Origin: Alteromonas sp. IB21
GTDB taxonomy: Bacteria > Pseudomonadota > Gammaproteobacteria > Enterobacterales > Alteromonadaceae
Direction of reading: 5' to 3'
DNA: 64,000 nt
NCBI RefSeq assembly: GCF_016405965.1
Contig: NZ_JAEFCD010000006.1
Location: 104,478 to 168,477 of the forward strand
Positions 1 to 9,339 of this stretch are shown piece after piece; the first letter of the stretch is position 1, and every line of letters starts with the position of its first letter. The position numbers and the translations under genes were made by a program. The notes beneath the pieces are model-generated. The model ran no database searches. It saw nothing but the letters and a program-made list of their open reading frames with translations, and had not been told where the DNA came from.

Positions 1-389
1 AGGGTTACACGTCCCACGGTAACGCTATCTAGATACTCGTTAATACCTTTGTAAGTAATGTAGAATTGAACAGGTTCAAGGGTATTTACTTGAGCAGACT
101 TGAGCGTAGGATCATTATCATCAAGAAAAGCTCTAGAATCTTCGATTTCAGCGACGGCGTGCCAGTTTTGATAAACGGCTTCGCCTTTTAGCCTGATACG
201 GGTTGAGAGGCGCTCATTTGTTTTTTCACGCGCATCTTCATTAGTAGGAAAAATAGGATTGTTCAGGGTTTCGTAACGCATTCTCACTGAACCGCTGTAA
301 TTGAAGTCTAGACTTTCAGCTTTTAAAGGCATTACTAGACATGCAATAACGACCAACAATCCTAACGCGCTAGCGCTCGACTTCTCCAT
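1..389 (-). CDS. Outer-membrane beta-barrel protein, alginate-export/porin-like (3' end outside window)
   Basis: The first 129 codons of a gene that runs off the left edge. It opens with a hydrophobic signal peptide (start MEKSSASALG, likely cleavage after PLKA near residue 24). The mature part begins with alternating polar/hydrophobic strands containing RMRYETLNN and a run RLSTRIRLKGE, then VTVGRVT. This pattern of a barrel start followed by a (V/L)xVGR strand is typical of alginate-export-type or phosphate-selective-porin-like proteins. Substrate cannot be told from the fragment. The start at 389 is the first ATG ahead of the signal peptide. Confidence 0.6.
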   Translation of the reverse strand, partial: MEKSSASALGLLVVIACLVMPLKAESLDFNYSGSVRMRYETLNNPIFPTNEDAREKTNERLSTRIRLKGEAVYQNWHAVAEIEDSRAFLDDNDPTLKSAQVNTLEPVQFYITYKGINEYLDSVTVGRVT

Positions 390-533
390 CTTCAAGCCTT
401 TTGTAAACTAGTTAAGAAAAACAATTGGGAAGTATAAACTAAGCGCATAAGTATCACTTGTGCTCTTTAGTCTATGATTACATGTGGCGAGGTTGGTATA
501 TTAGATCATGCGTTACAATTCTGTCGCCTCAAC

Positions 534-1028
534 TCAATCTAAATCTTCGAGAGGCCAAATAGCGATGTAATCCTCAAAGTTGCTCAGATCGACGTCTGTT
601 TCAAACACGGTTTTATTGCGTACCGACATTCCTTTTGCGTGCATCACGTGCTTCTTACCTTTGTTAAGCAACGGGTGCCATGACGGTAAGCCCCTACCCT
701 CATAAAGTCTTCGATAGGCGCAGCTGTTTGGCATGAAGAAAATGTCTTTAAGGTTTTCTTTAGTGAGTTTAACGCAATCGGGCACAAGTTCCGTTCGTCT
801 CTCATATTGCGTACACTCACACTTTTTCGTATTTAAATATGAGCAAACTATGTTGGTGTAGTGTATTTTCTCATTATCTTTGATGTGATCGGTGACTTCG
901 TATTCTTCAACAGCGTCATCATCGATAAACTTTTGGAGGCAGCATTTGCCACAACCATCACACAGCGATTCCCATTCCCTTTGAGACATTTCCTCTAAAG
1001 ACTTAGTTTCCCAAAATGCAGCTGTCAT
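534..1028 (-). CDS. ycgN: YcgN/UPF0260 cysteine-cluster protein
   Basis: A 164-residue soluble protein with the family cysteine cluster CDGCGKCC near residues 23-30 and further Cys residues at CSYLNTKKCECTQY and PDCVKL. This fits the CxxCxxCC zinc/iron-chelator-like YkgJ/YcgN group. No enzymatic role is established. Its ATG overlaps the stop of the upstream FAH-family gene by four bases (ATGA), so the two are co-translated. In E. coli ycgN is likewise next to ycgM (FAH fold) and ycgL, which supports the assignment. Confidence 0.9.
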   Translation of the reverse strand: MTAAFWETKSLEEMSQREWESLCDGCGKCCLQKFIDDDAVEEYEVTDHIKDNEKIHYTNIVCSYLNTKKCECTQYERRTELVPDCVKLTKENLKDIFFMPNSCAYRRLYEGRGLPSWHPLLNKGKKHVMHAKGMSVRNKTVFETDVDLSNFEDYIAIWPLEDLD

Positions 1029-1693
1029 TCTGCGACTACCTCTGTGTGCACGGTTAGGTGATTTTCTAGCGATGCGATGACGGTATCAGAAGGCGTTAGC
1101 TTGCCGACACCTTTTGGCGTTCCGGTTAAAATCACATCGCCGCTATCTAGCGTAAATACAGAAGACATGTGCGCAATAAGCGGAACAATTTTGTAAAGCA
1201 TCAATTCTGTATGACCGCTTTGTCTAATCTCATCATTGATCGTTAGACTAAAATGCAGGTCATCAAGATCCTCAACTACGTTCAACGGCACAAAACCAGA
1301 TAGCGGCGCGCTGTTATCAAACGATTTAGCTCTTTCCCAGGGTTGACCTTGCTTTTTCAAGTCAGCTTGGATTTCGCGAAGAGTAAGATCTAACCCTAAA
1401 CCGACGCCCCAAATGGCGGCCTTTACTTCTTCTTCGCTGGCGTTTTTCAATGAAGACTTAAGCAAAACCGCCACTTCAAGTTCGTTATGACACTCACCTT
1501 TATCGGTAGGAACCGTAATTTTATCGCGCATGTTACACATTGCGGCTTTAGGCTTCATGAAAAGCAACGGCATTTCAGACACTGAAGAATTCATTTCTTG
1601 AATATGATCAAGGTAATTGCGACCAACGCAAACCACTTTATTTACCGGTAATAATATTTCATTACCGCGTACATCAATATGATGATAGGGCAT
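1025..1693 (-). CDS. ycgM: Fumarylacetoacetate hydrolase family protein (YcgM-like)
   Basis: A 222-residue member of the FAH fold, which hydrolyses or decarboxylates 2-oxo acids using a divalent metal. The family opening VVCVGRNYLDH, the metal-ligand segment CHNELEVAVLL and LDLTLREIQ, and the C-terminal motif GDVILTGTPKGVG are all present. An upstream in-frame ATG at 1762 would lie inside the preceding gene; the ATG at 1693 (MPYHHIDVRG) fits family length and overlaps the previous stop by one base (TAATG). The physiological substrate is not known; E. coli YcgM is the nearest known relative by context. Confidence 0.88.
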   Translation of the reverse strand: MPYHHIDVRGNEILLPVNKVVCVGRNYLDHIQEMNSSVSEMPLLFMKPKAAMCNMRDKITVPTDKGECHNELEVAVLLKSSLKNASEEEVKAAIWGVGLGLDLTLREIQADLKKQGQPWERAKSFDNSAPLSGFVPLNVVEDLDDLHFSLTINDEIRQSGHTELMLYKIVPLIAHMSSVFTLDSGDVILTGTPKGVGKLTPSDTVIASLENHLTVHTEVVAE

Positions 1694-2775
1694 TAATATC
1701 CTCGCTTTATTCGTTCTGAAAGATAGCCTACTGAAATGCCAAAGTATGACGAGCGGTTCCATTTCATTAGCGTATGAAAATTGTCGTACACCAGATATAT
1801 CCGCCCTTCTTCACCATCAGGCATAATAAGCGACGCGTTAACATCAACATTGGGAAGCGTACTTCCATCAAACCGGGTTACTCCATTTGTTTTCCAGAAT
1901 GACAACGGTTTCATGCTAGCTTTATCTAAGCCCGAAACTGGCACAGTACCTGAAAGTTTGACTTGCCTTCCCCACGTGCCCTTACTGCTCCATCCTTCAG
2001 ACGACAGATAGTTTGCAATAGAAGCAAAGACATCGGCTTCAGTGCCCCAGATATCTTTCTTGCCATCGCCGTTATAATCCACAGCGTAATTCAAGAAAGA
2101 AATAGGCATAAACTGTGTCTGTCCCATCGCGCCAGCCCAGGAACCTTTAAGGGCATCAACGCTGATATGCCCTTCACTTAATATTTGTAATGCAGCAAAA
2201 AAGTTGTCTTTAAATAGTTTTTCTCGGCGCCCTTCGTACGCTAAGGAAGCCAACGCAGAAAGCACACTGTAATTGCCTTGAATTTTTCCAAAGTTGGACT
2301 CGTTTCCCCACAGGGCAACAATGAATCTAGCTTGGACCCCGTATTCTTTGGCTATTTTCTCGAGTAACGTTCTATGTTCATCATACTTTGCCACCGCTTG
2401 CTTAACTTTCCAATCCGGCACCCGCGTGGCTAAGTAATCATCTAGCGTTATCTTTTTCTCTGGCTGGTTTTTATCAGATTTTACTACGGTAGGTCTAAAC
2501 GTGATGGTGGCGAAGGCCTCATCCAGCTTATCAAGGTCCATTCCCTTATCTACCGCTTCTGTTTTTAAGGAGGCTACGTAATTAGCAAAACCCTCTTCGG
2601 TTAGCGAGTCGTTTGTGGCCGCTTGTGCGATATTGTGAAGCAAAAACGTCAAAGCAAATACGAAAACGGTTAAAAGCACTGAAACGTTACTCTGTCTAAA
2701 AGCCGCCTTTAGGGCTTCGCGGATGTCTCTTATCGCCAGTCTGCCCAACCAAAAATTTACTGCATTGAATAACAT
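1693..2775 (-). CDS. Lytic murein transglycosylase, MltB type (SLT_2)
   Basis: Cleaves the MurNAc-GlcNAc bond of peptidoglycan to form 1,6-anhydro ends in the periplasm. The 360 residues carry a hydrophobic export segment at about 31-49 ending AQA, then an SLT_2 domain. The catalytic Glu is in ALWGNESNFG (E159), followed by the family signature GAMGQTQFMP and the calcium-site-like YNGDGKKDIW. There is no lipobox cysteine, so it is a soluble or signal-anchored form rather than a true MltB lipoprotein. The 30 residues before the hydrophobic segment are unusually long for a signal peptide; a GTG at residue 33 is an alternative start. It follows ycgL by 6 bases. Confidence 0.88.
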   Translation of the reverse strand: MLFNAVNFWLGRLAIRDIREALKAAFRQSNVSVLLTVFVFALTFLLHNIAQAATNDSLTEEGFANYVASLKTEAVDKGMDLDKLDEAFATITFRPTVVKSDKNQPEKKITLDDYLATRVPDWKVKQAVAKYDEHRTLLEKIAKEYGVQARFIVALWGNESNFGKIQGNYSVLSALASLAYEGRREKLFKDNFFAALQILSEGHISVDALKGSWAGAMGQTQFMPISFLNYAVDYNGDGKKDIWGTEADVFASIANYLSSEGWSSKGTWGRQVKLSGTVPVSGLDKASMKPLSFWKTNGVTRFDGSTLPNVDVNASLIMPDGEEGRIYLVYDNFHTLMKWNRSSYFGISVGYLSERIKRGY

Positions 2776-2781
2776 GGTAAT

Positions 2782-3078
2782 TTAAAACTTTTTATCCGGT
2801 GTTTTTGAAAGGCCGAGAGACTCACGATGTGTCTCTAGGAGGTTTTCTTCTTTTGGCGGCACCTGAAGGTAGAACCCTTTTTCGTTAAGCTCATCAATTA
2901 ACTTTAGTTTGTCGACCATACCTAAACGTTCGTGCTTATCTAATGCAAGAATAGTCACTAGCTCTGGACGACCAAACATTTGCATCAATGGCTCAGGCAC
3001 ATCTTCAAAATTGTCTTTCTTCGGCACGTATAAATACATGCCTTCTTTTTTTCGTGTTTTATATACAGCGCATAACAT
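2782..3078 (-). CDS. ycgL: YcgL domain protein
   Basis: A 98-residue protein matching the YcgL domain (UPF0745): start [18 protein letters not shown], the central [10 protein letters not shown] segment and a C-terminal [14 protein letters not shown]. The E. coli homologue is uncharacterised. It lies 56 bases behind rnd and 6 bases ahead of the transglycosylase gene, so these are probably one minus-strand transcript running rnd-ycgL-mltB-ycgM-ycgN. Confidence 0.92.
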   Translation of the reverse strand: MLCAVYKTRKKEGMYLYVPKKDNFEDVPEPLMQMFGRPELVTILALDKHERLGMVDKLKLIDELNEKGFYLQVPPKEENLLETHRESLGLSKTPDKKF

Positions 3079-3134
3079 AAGTTTTTTTCTCTTCGTATCG
3101 GGCTAGTTGCTTTTACCCGTCTTAGGACTTGGCG

Positions 3135-4292
3135 CTACTGCGATGGAGCATCGCCTAGAAGACGTGTCACATGAGGACGAAACAGAGGCTCTCGCCACGT
3201 AGAAAGGACATCAGGCTTTAAGCCCTGAACCCGCGTTTCGTCGACCGAAAACCAGTACCACTTAAGTAGTTGATTCAACTGTTTTTTAGACGCGATTACG
3301 TCAGCATTAACCCCATTATCTTTGGCAATGTGCTCACTGATATCTTTCAATTCTGCAAGCGTCTTTTTATATTTCGCAACATCAATAAGTCGCAACACAA
3401 TGGGCAGTCTCAGCTTTTCAGGCGTTTGTGCATACTTCGCCCTGGCCTCTTCAATTAACGTAATAATGATGTCACCATAGCGCCTCACCGACTGATGATT
3501 CACGCCGTTAATCCGTGACAGTGCAGATTTGTTGTCTATTAGACGCTGGGCTGCCTCAAATAAATGCCCTTCTTTAAAAACAAAATTGAGCGCCAAGTCT
3601 TTCTTTCTCGCCATATTCAATCGCCATGCAGCCAAAGCTTGAAGCACAGTGAGCTGTTCGCTGTTCAAACGCCAGTTATTTTTAATACTCAAATAGGCAA
3701 AGTCTTCTGGCATTTGTGCGCGCTTTTTCTCGACTAACAAATCTATCTCTTGATAAATCCAGTGCACTTTGCCTGCTTCCTGTATTTTGCTGGCTAGCTG
3801 TTGATAGCACGGCAGAAGATACAGAACATCATTGGCGGCATAGCTAAGCTGAGCCTCTCGAAGGGGTCTAGCTAACCAGTCAGTGCGTGATTCTCCCTTG
3901 TCTAAGCTAATATCGCAAAGCAGTTCCACTAACTTGGCATAGCCTAATGACGGCCCCATATCCAGCATACTTCCCGCTAACTGCGTGTCAAATACAGGCG
4001 TGGGGACAGTACCAAATGCGGTAAGAAAAGCTTCCATGTCTTCTGAACATGAGTGCAGCACCTTTACCACTGCTGTATTTTCCATAAGCGAAATAAAAGG
4101 CTGCATATTATCAATAGCAAGCGGATCGATGAGCACGAGCTGGTGCCCGTCATAAAGCTGAATTAGGCCTAAATGAGGGGTAAGTGTTCTTGTTCTTACA
4201 AACTCGGTATCCAAAGCTACAGCCTCTTGGCGCTGCGCAGCTATGCACACCTTGTCTAATTGTTCAAATGTCGTAATTAATTGATATTGCAT
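3135..4292 (-). CDS. rnd: Ribonuclease D
   Basis: 3'-5' exoribonuclease that trims tRNA precursors. The 385-residue length is that of RNase D. A DEDD exonuclease domain comes first: ALDTEFVRTRT carries D28 and E30, VLHSCSEDMEAF carries the second Asp, and YAANDVLYLLPCY carries the Y-x3-D motif. Two HRDC-like helical regions follow (about 210-290 and 300-375). The gene sits behind fadD, as in E. coli, separated by a rho-independent terminator. Confidence 0.95.
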   Translation of the reverse strand: MQYQLITTFEQLDKVCIAAQRQEAVALDTEFVRTRTLTPHLGLIQLYDGHQLVLIDPLAIDNMQPFISLMENTAVVKVLHSCSEDMEAFLTAFGTVPTPVFDTQLAGSMLDMGPSLGYAKLVELLCDISLDKGESRTDWLARPLREAQLSYAANDVLYLLPCYQQLASKIQEAGKVHWIYQEIDLLVEKKRAQMPEDFAYLSIKNNWRLNSEQLTVLQALAAWRLNMARKKDLALNFVFKEGHLFEAAQRLIDNKSALSRINGVNHQSVRRYGDIIITLIEEARAKYAQTPEKLRLPIVLRLIDVAKYKKTLAELKDISEHIAKDNGVNADVIASKKQLNQLLKWYWFSVDETRVQGLKPDVLSTWREPLFRPHVTRLLGDAPSQ

Positions 4293-4307
4293 ATTTTTGC
4301 ACAGTAA

Positions 4308-4333
4308 TAAAAAAGCCGGCTAACGCCGGCTTT
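4308..4333 (-). terminator. Terminator after fadD
   Basis: Nine-base stem AAAGCCGGC/GCCGGCTTT at 4312-4320 and 4325-4333 with a TAAC loop. Read on the minus strand it is followed by TTTTTTATT, so it ends fadD transcription before rnd. Confidence 0.85.
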
Positions 4334-4354
4334 CACAAAACTATTTCAATAGAA

Positions 4355-6010
4355 TTAGTCTCGAAGCTCCCGACGCAGAATTTTACCTACATTGGTTTTC
4401 GGTAAGTCGTCTTTGAAAACAACTTGCTTAGGCACTTTATAACCCGTTAAGTGGTTACGGCAGTGCGCGATAACGTCTTTTTCAGTCAACGCGTCGTTGT
4501 TCTTAACTACAAACAATTTAACAACTTCGCCACTGACTTCATGGGGAACCCCCACCGCTGCCGCTTCAACAATATTTTCATGCATTGCGGCAACTTCTTC
4601 GATTTCGTTAGGAAACACGTTAAAGCCTGATACCAGGATCATATCCTTTTTACGGTCAACAATATAGAAGTAACCTTCATCATCTACCGTTGCAATATCA
4701 CCTGTCGCCAGCCATCCATCTTTAAGAATGTCTTCTGTCGCTTCTGGGCGGTTCAAATACCCCTTCATGACCTGAGGGCCTTTCACCCACAATTCACCGG
4801 GCTCACCCTTTTCAACGGGATTTCCATCATCGTCAAGTAGTTTAATGTCTGTCGAAGGAACAGGCATACCGATGGCGCCTTTATAAGCTTCAATCTGCGG
4901 TGGATTTACTGCAACTACAGGTGAACATTCCGTAAGACCGTAACCTTCCAGTAGTACCGTGCCGGTTACTTTTTCCCACTTTTCAGCAACAGGGCGCTGA
5001 ACGGCCATACCGCCACCTAGACCAAACTTGAACTTGCTAAAGTCTAGTTCGTCGAACCCAGGGGTATTTAGCAGGCCGTTAAAGAGCGTGTTTACGCCAG
5101 GTAAGATAGTGAAGGGGTACTTGCTTAATTCGTTAACGAAAGCAGGCATATCCCTCGGATTGGTAATGAGCAAGTTGCGGCAACCGTACTTAACGAACAT
5201 AAGGCAGTTCGCCAGAAGCGCAAAAATATGGTAAAGCGGAAGTGCGGTTACTACAAAATCTTCACCTTCTTCAATCACCGTCTCTAGAATACCTGAGACC
5301 TGCTCAAGGTTAGCCACCATATTGCGGTGTGTGAGCATTGCTCCTTTTGATACCCCTGTAGTTCCACCTGTATATTGAAGAAACGCTAAATCGCCACTAT
5401 CAATTTCAGGGCGCTTATATTCCAGCGACTGACCTTTTTTAACCGCTGACATAAAAGACGTAGTTTCAGGAAGAGTGAACGAGGGCACCATTTTCTTAAC
5501 GTATTTGACTACTGCGTTAACTATCCAACGCTTTGGCGCGGGCAGCATATCACCCAAGGCGGTTAGAAAAACTTCTTGAAGATTAGTCTCTGCAATGACC
5601 TCTTCAAGAGTACACGCAAAGTTCTCGACGATTACGATGGCTTTAGCATTGGCATCATTAAGCTGATGCTTCAATTCACGAGCGGTATAAAGGGGGTTAA
5701 CGTTAACCACTACCATTCCCGCGCGCAAAATACCGAACATGGCGATAGGATATTGAAGAAGGTTTGGCATCATGATTGCCACTGCGTCACCGCGCTTCAA
5801 TCCGCTTGCCTGCAAATAAGCAGCAAATTGAGCGGACAAGGTGTCTAACTCTTCAAACGTAATTGAATGCCCCATATTAATGAAGGCTTCTCTATTTTTA
5901 AACTTTTTTACTGACTGCTCGAAGATGTCTACTACTGATGCGTAACGATCGGCATCAATCTCTGCGGAAACGCGAGGGTCGTAATGCTTAAGCCAGGTTT
6001 TTTCCACCAA
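4355..6010 (-). CDS. fadD: Long-chain fatty-acid--CoA ligase
   Basis: Activates long-chain fatty acids with ATP and CoA at the inner membrane, the entry to beta-oxidation. The 551-residue protein has the AMP-binding P-loop [13 protein letters not shown] at about 214-226, the adenylate motif [11 protein letters not shown], the hinge [22 protein letters not shown] and the C-terminal catalytic lysine region [14 protein letters not shown]. The start has a purine-rich AAAGGAGGT upstream. Synteny with rnd, slp, tsaB and yoaA is as in E. coli. Confidence 0.95.
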   Translation of the reverse strand: MVEKTWLKHYDPRVSAEIDADRYASVVDIFEQSVKKFKNREAFINMGHSITFEELDTLSAQFAAYLQASGLKRGDAVAIMMPNLLQYPIAMFGILRAGMVVVNVNPLYTARELKHQLNDANAKAIVIVENFACTLEEVIAETNLQEVFLTALGDMLPAPKRWIVNAVVKYVKKMVPSFTLPETTSFMSAVKKGQSLEYKRPEIDSGDLAFLQYTGGTTGVSKGAMLTHRNMVANLEQVSGILETVIEEGEDFVVTALPLYHIFALLANCLMFVKYGCRNLLITNPRDMPAFVNELSKYPFTILPGVNTLFNGLLNTPGFDELDFSKFKFGLGGGMAVQRPVAEKWEKVTGTVLLEGYGLTECSPVVAVNPPQIEAYKGAIGMPVPSTDIKLLDDDGNPVEKGEPGELWVKGPQVMKGYLNRPEATEDILKDGWLATGDIATVDDEGYFYIVDRKKDMILVSGFNVFPNEIEEVAAMHENIVEAAAVGVPHEVSGEVVKLFVVKNNDALTEKDVIAHCRNHLTGYKVPKQVVFKDDLPKTNVGKILRRELRD

Positions 6011-6128
6011 AACCTCCTTTACTTTATTCTTATACTATTTGGTGAACGCATGGGGAGCCACGTTCACGTAACTGGTCTGATAACTTGCGAATAGTATAGG
6101 AAGTGTAAAAAAAAATAAACGATACAAT

Positions 6129-6968
6129 TTACAATTGCTCAACAAAATGACGTATTAATACCCCTATATCGTCAGTATTTTCCATATGAATATGGTGACC
6201 GCCCACAAATTGTTCGAACTGCGCATTTAAAAACCAGCCTTTTCGTTTTGAAAACACTCCGTCCAGTTTTTTGAAGCTGTTAGACGCACCGATGAAAAGC
6301 ACAGGACATTCGATGGCACGCATCAGTGATTCTGCCTGTTTCTCTGTAAGTCTAAGGGTAGATTTCGTGCGAAGTTTGGGATCACTAGACCAAAAACCAT
6401 GCCCGCCTGCATCCTGAGTGAGGTTTCTCGCTAGAATTGAGCGCGCATGTTCTTCGGGTATATCCGAGATTTTGCACCTTGCGGCCACCGCGTCGTCCAA
6501 GTCTACTAAACGAAGTTTATTGCGCGACTTGGCGTGACGGCTAATGATAGCTTCGCGCATTTGTGATGGTGTAGTGTCTTCAGATTCAGTAAGTGGTCCG
6601 CAGGCATCAATACTTATCACCGCTGATACTTTTTCAGGAAACAGCGCAGCAAACATACTTGCCAAAATGCCCCCCAAAGAGTGACCTAGCAAAATCACGT
6701 CGTCCCAGGCTTGAGTCTCTATTAATGCATACAAATCCTGAAGGTAGTCAGCTTGATTATAATGGGCACCTGCCGCTCGATGACCCGAGCGACCGTGACC
6801 GGCAAGGTCGATAGCAACGAAACGGTGGGTTTGAAGATAAGGTGCCAATAACCTTAAACTTTCTGCATTGTCTAAAAAACCGTGCAACCCGATGACAACT
6901 TTACCGCCCCCTTGATTATCTAATGCCGCTAAAGTGAGGTTTCCAATATTAAATTCTGTTTCAATCAT
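6129..6968 (-). CDS. Alpha/beta-fold hydrolase
   Basis: A 279-residue cytoplasmic hydrolase. The oxyanion region is GLHGFLDNAES, the nucleophile elbow is GHSLGG with Ser97, and the catalytic His probably lies in the C-terminal GGHHIHME. A helical cap spans roughly 125-215. It is related to the esterase/haloperoxidase-like group (YbfF/MhpC-type), but the substrate cannot be deduced. It sits between slp and fadD on the same strand, 118 bases ahead of fadD and behind a terminator. Confidence 0.85.
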   Translation of the reverse strand: MIETEFNIGNLTLAALDNQGGGKVVIGLHGFLDNAESLRLLAPYLQTHRFVAIDLAGHGRSGHRAAGAHYNQADYLQDLYALIETQAWDDVILLGHSLGGILASMFAALFPEKVSAVISIDACGPLTESEDTTPSQMREAIISRHAKSRNKLRLVDLDDAVAARCKISDIPEEHARSILARNLTQDAGGHGFWSSDPKLRTKSTLRLTEKQAESLMRAIECPVLFIGASNSFKKLDGVFSKRKGWFLNAQFEQFVGGHHIHMENTDDIGVLIRHFVEQL

Positions 6969-7015
6969 AGTGCCTTCCCCGGCAAGCTATTGCCGCCCAA
7001 ATCCATATTAGCCAG

Positions 7016-7049
7016 AAAAAAATAGAAAAGGCGGCAATATTGTGCCGCC
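7016..7049 (-). terminator. Terminator after slp-like gene
   Basis: GGCGGC/GCCGCC stem at 7030-7035 and 7044-7049 with an eight-base loop. On the minus strand it is followed by TTTTCTATTTTTTT, directly behind the stop codon of the Slp lipoprotein gene. Confidence 0.85.
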
Positions 7050-7062
7050 CTTATTACGTATG

Positions 7063-7755
7063 CTACTGTTGTTGCTGAATCGTCTGATTGTTCGAACGCG
7101 TTCCCCTGCTCTGGGACTTAGCGCTTACTTTCTTTGTACTTGGCATCGCAGAGCGGCTCGGCGCGTTGCTATATCGTATGATACGTGTGTGGTTAAAACC
7201 GGGATGTCCCCACCCCATATTGCGCCATCCAAACGGGTGATAAAATGGTCCTACCCCACCCCAAAATGGGGAATACCAACCTGTAAAACTATTAAAGCCG
7301 AAAGTATCCATGTGATAAACATCACGGTCGCGCCACATGTGGTAATCGTCGGCAATAATTGTGGGATAAATATAGGGTTGCTCACCCACCATACCCATCG
7401 TAGGTGCGGTAATAGTACCTAGAAAGGTTGCTGAACGACCTTCTTCAAATACAATGGGATCGACAAATCCGTCAATCTGAACCTTAAATCGGCCCGACGT
7501 TTCCCCACTCGTGCCGGGCTTGCCATAATGGTTTAACGGAAAATGCGCAAGTTCGATAAAGGTTTTGTCTGGTTTATTTTCTACCCCGACAATTAAACCA
7601 CCCCAACGCGCTTTCTGACCTTGCGCATTGGCACCTGAAGTTACCGCCTTTGAGTAGCTGACTAGTTGCGTGCCTTCTGGCACCTCAATGCTATCAGGTA
7701 CGATGGAACAGCCGGTAAACAAGAAGACTGTGAGTAAAACTAAATAACGAGACAT
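7063..7755 (-). CDS. Slp-family outer-membrane lipoprotein
   Basis: A 230-residue lipoprotein with signal MSRYLVLLTVFLF and lipobox FTGC (Cys16). The Slp domain follows with VPEGTQLVSYS, GQKARWGGLIVGVENK and GRSATFLGTI. E. coli has the Slp paralogue YeaY at this same position between fadD and tsaB. The C-terminal third is an unusual aromatic/Gly/Pro/His-rich stretch (WYSPFWGGVGPFYHPFGW) and a Ser/Gln-rich tail ending in five glutamines, longer than typical Slp. Function of the family is outer-membrane related but poorly defined. Confidence 0.88.
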   Translation of the reverse strand: MSRYLVLLTVFLFTGCSIVPDSIEVPEGTQLVSYSKAVTSGANAQGQKARWGGLIVGVENKPDKTFIELAHFPLNHYGKPGTSGETSGRFKVQIDGFVDPIVFEEGRSATFLGTITAPTMGMVGEQPYIYPTIIADDYHMWRDRDVYHMDTFGFNSFTGWYSPFWGGVGPFYHPFGWRNMGWGHPGFNHTRIIRYSNAPSRSAMPSTKKVSAKSQSRGTRSNNQTIQQQQ

Positions 7756-8174
7756 TTAAGCGCTCCTTTGAACCCCAGAAAAAGTGCCGTATTAATATTG
7801 CACTTAATCAAAGCAAACCCTGAATTTCAAGATAAAAAGCGGTGTATTTTCTTTAGCTGGCCTACAAGTTGTTTTTCGTATCTCTTTAACTTGAAAAGAA
7901 AAAGCACACGCTATCAAACTAAACATTAGCATTAATACGAAGCGACAACCACTGCCGTTCAATTACAATTATGCTAACGCAAGATAGACTATGTTTTAGA
8001 GGTGTCTTCCATCTATTCGTTCAATTAGTACGTGAGAATTAAACAAAATGTAAGCTTTGCGTAAGTGGTTTGTTTAACTACAGCGCGTCACTACATGTAA
8101 AAAAGTTGAGGTAAAACGAATACGTTAACAAAGGCCCGTAACGTCTATTACAAGGCCATTTAAAATACTGAGTT
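7756..8174. other. Intergenic stretch, nothing recognised
   Basis: About 420 AT-rich bases between the slp-like gene and the next minus-strand gene. It must hold the slp promoter. No convincing open frame, repeat or hairpin was seen. Confidence 0.5.
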
Positions 8175-8468
8175 TTAGGCGTAAATATCAACGCCAAACA
8201 TTGCTTGAATTGACTCTCGCTGCGCTTGCTTTTCGAAACTGGTGTAAGAGGCGATAGCGTTTTGAGAATAATTATTGCCGTCTTCGCGAATAAACTGCTG
8301 ATATGCTTTTGCGTTATCTGTGCCCTGTTTATCAGGCGCAACAACAATCGCCCTGGCAGACGATTCGCTTTGCCCTTTGCTTTGTTGCTCAGGGTCTTTG
8401 TTGATTTTAGCTACCCGCCCCTGAGAAGGCTCCGAAGACGGTAAAGCAAAATTATTGTTAATAATCAT
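8175..8468 (-). CDS. Small conserved-looking hypothetical protein
   Basis: A 97-residue soluble protein with no signal peptide or membrane segment. The N-terminal half is polar and Gln/Ser-rich (probably disordered). The C-terminal half is better ordered, with AKAYQQFIRED, NAIASYTSFEKQAQRE and a terminal MFGVDIYA. That kind of compact C-terminal motif suggests a real protein. Not recognised as a named family. It sits downstream of tsaB on the same strand. Confidence 0.6.
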   Translation of the reverse strand: MIINNNFALPSSEPSQGRVAKINKDPEQQSKGQSESSARAIVVAPDKQGTDNAKAYQQFIREDGNNYSQNAIASYTSFEKQAQRESIQAMFGVDIYA

Positions 8469-8508
8469 ATAAGATTATTTGAGGCAAAATTTATACCAAA
8501 TCAGAGGT

Positions 8509-8534
8509 GCTTGCAGCACAGCATTGCTGCAAGC
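8509..8534. repeat. Perfect 10-bp inverted repeat between tsaB and the next gene
   Basis: GCTTGCAGCA (8509-8518) and TGCTGCAAGC (8525-8534) with a six-base loop, 12 bases past the tsaB stop. There is no T-run on either side, so it is more likely an RNA-stabilising or weak/rho-assisted termination hairpin than an intrinsic terminator. Confidence 0.6.
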
Positions 8535-8545
8535 CATTTCCCTGA

Positions 8546-9262
8546 TTACTCTCTTCCTGGCAGCTTTTTCCAGGTAACTTTGTCTCGTAGATAAACAGGC
8601 TCTACATTAACCGCATCAAATACATCGCCAACTTCGTGCGCTTTTAATGCTAGATTAAGCATAAACTCTGCGTTAGGAAGGGAAACATCCTCGCTATTTT
8701 CAGGACTGACGTTTGAGCGCCAAACATTAAGCTTTTCATATGCAGCCCATCCGGTGCCAGCGGTTACCATTTTTTTACTAACCTCTTGGCCCATTGAATC
8801 AAGCTGTTCCAAAGCCATTTCAGGCGGACAAACCTGCTCATCGATGATCCGATTTAGGCCATCGGGGGTGTGATGATACACGGCAAAGTAAACTTCATCC
8901 ATGCGCGCATCTGAGGCTACCGCAATGAGTGCACTATCATCTTTGATTTTGGCTGATGCTTCGACCGCCATAGCTTCAAGCGTGCTTACGCCTGCGACCT
9001 TAAGCCCCGTACCAAGCGCTAAACCTTGTATCATGCCAGTAGCTATACGAACGCCGGTAAAACTACCGGGGCCCCGACCGAACGCGAGTAAATCTAAGTC
9101 ATTTAACGTGATATTCGCTTCTTTTAATACCTCGTCAACCATGGGAAGCAAACGCTGACTGTGCTGCTGTGGGCATATTTCAAAACGGGTAGTACGTATT
9201 CCGTTGTGCTGTAATGCTACCGAACAGGCTTCGGTTGCCGTATCTATCGCTAAAATGTTCAT
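8546..9262 (-). CDS. tsaB: tRNA threonylcarbamoyladenosine biosynthesis protein TsaB
   Basis: Partner of TsaD in making the t6A37 modification of ANN-decoding tRNAs. The 238-residue length and the start MNILAIDTATEACSVAL, the family signature FGRGPGSFTGVRI and GVSTLEAMA all match. The ASKHA-fold N-terminal half is well conserved; the C-terminal half is divergent, as usual. It follows yoaA by 77 bases on the same strand, the arrangement also found in E. coli. Confidence 0.95.
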   Translation of the reverse strand: MNILAIDTATEACSVALQHNGIRTTRFEICPQQHSQRLLPMVDEVLKEANITLNDLDLLAFGRGPGSFTGVRIATGMIQGLALGTGLKVAGVSTLEAMAVEASAKIKDDSALIAVASDARMDEVYFAVYHHTPDGLNRIIDEQVCPPEMALEQLDSMGQEVSKKMVTAGTGWAAYEKLNVWRSNVSPENSEDVSLPNAEFMLNLALKAHEVGDVFDAVNVEPVYLRDKVTWKKLPGRE

Positions 9263-9339
9263 GTATGTCTCTTGTGTTGTATAACCTAAAATCGACCTCT
9301 GCTTCTAATTTCCAAGAAGCCGATGTTTAGGGCTTTAAC

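Noticed and set aside
8078..8347. 89-residue minus-strand frame
   Set aside because: Overlaps the better 8175-8468 gene in another frame, with Leu/Ser-rich random composition.
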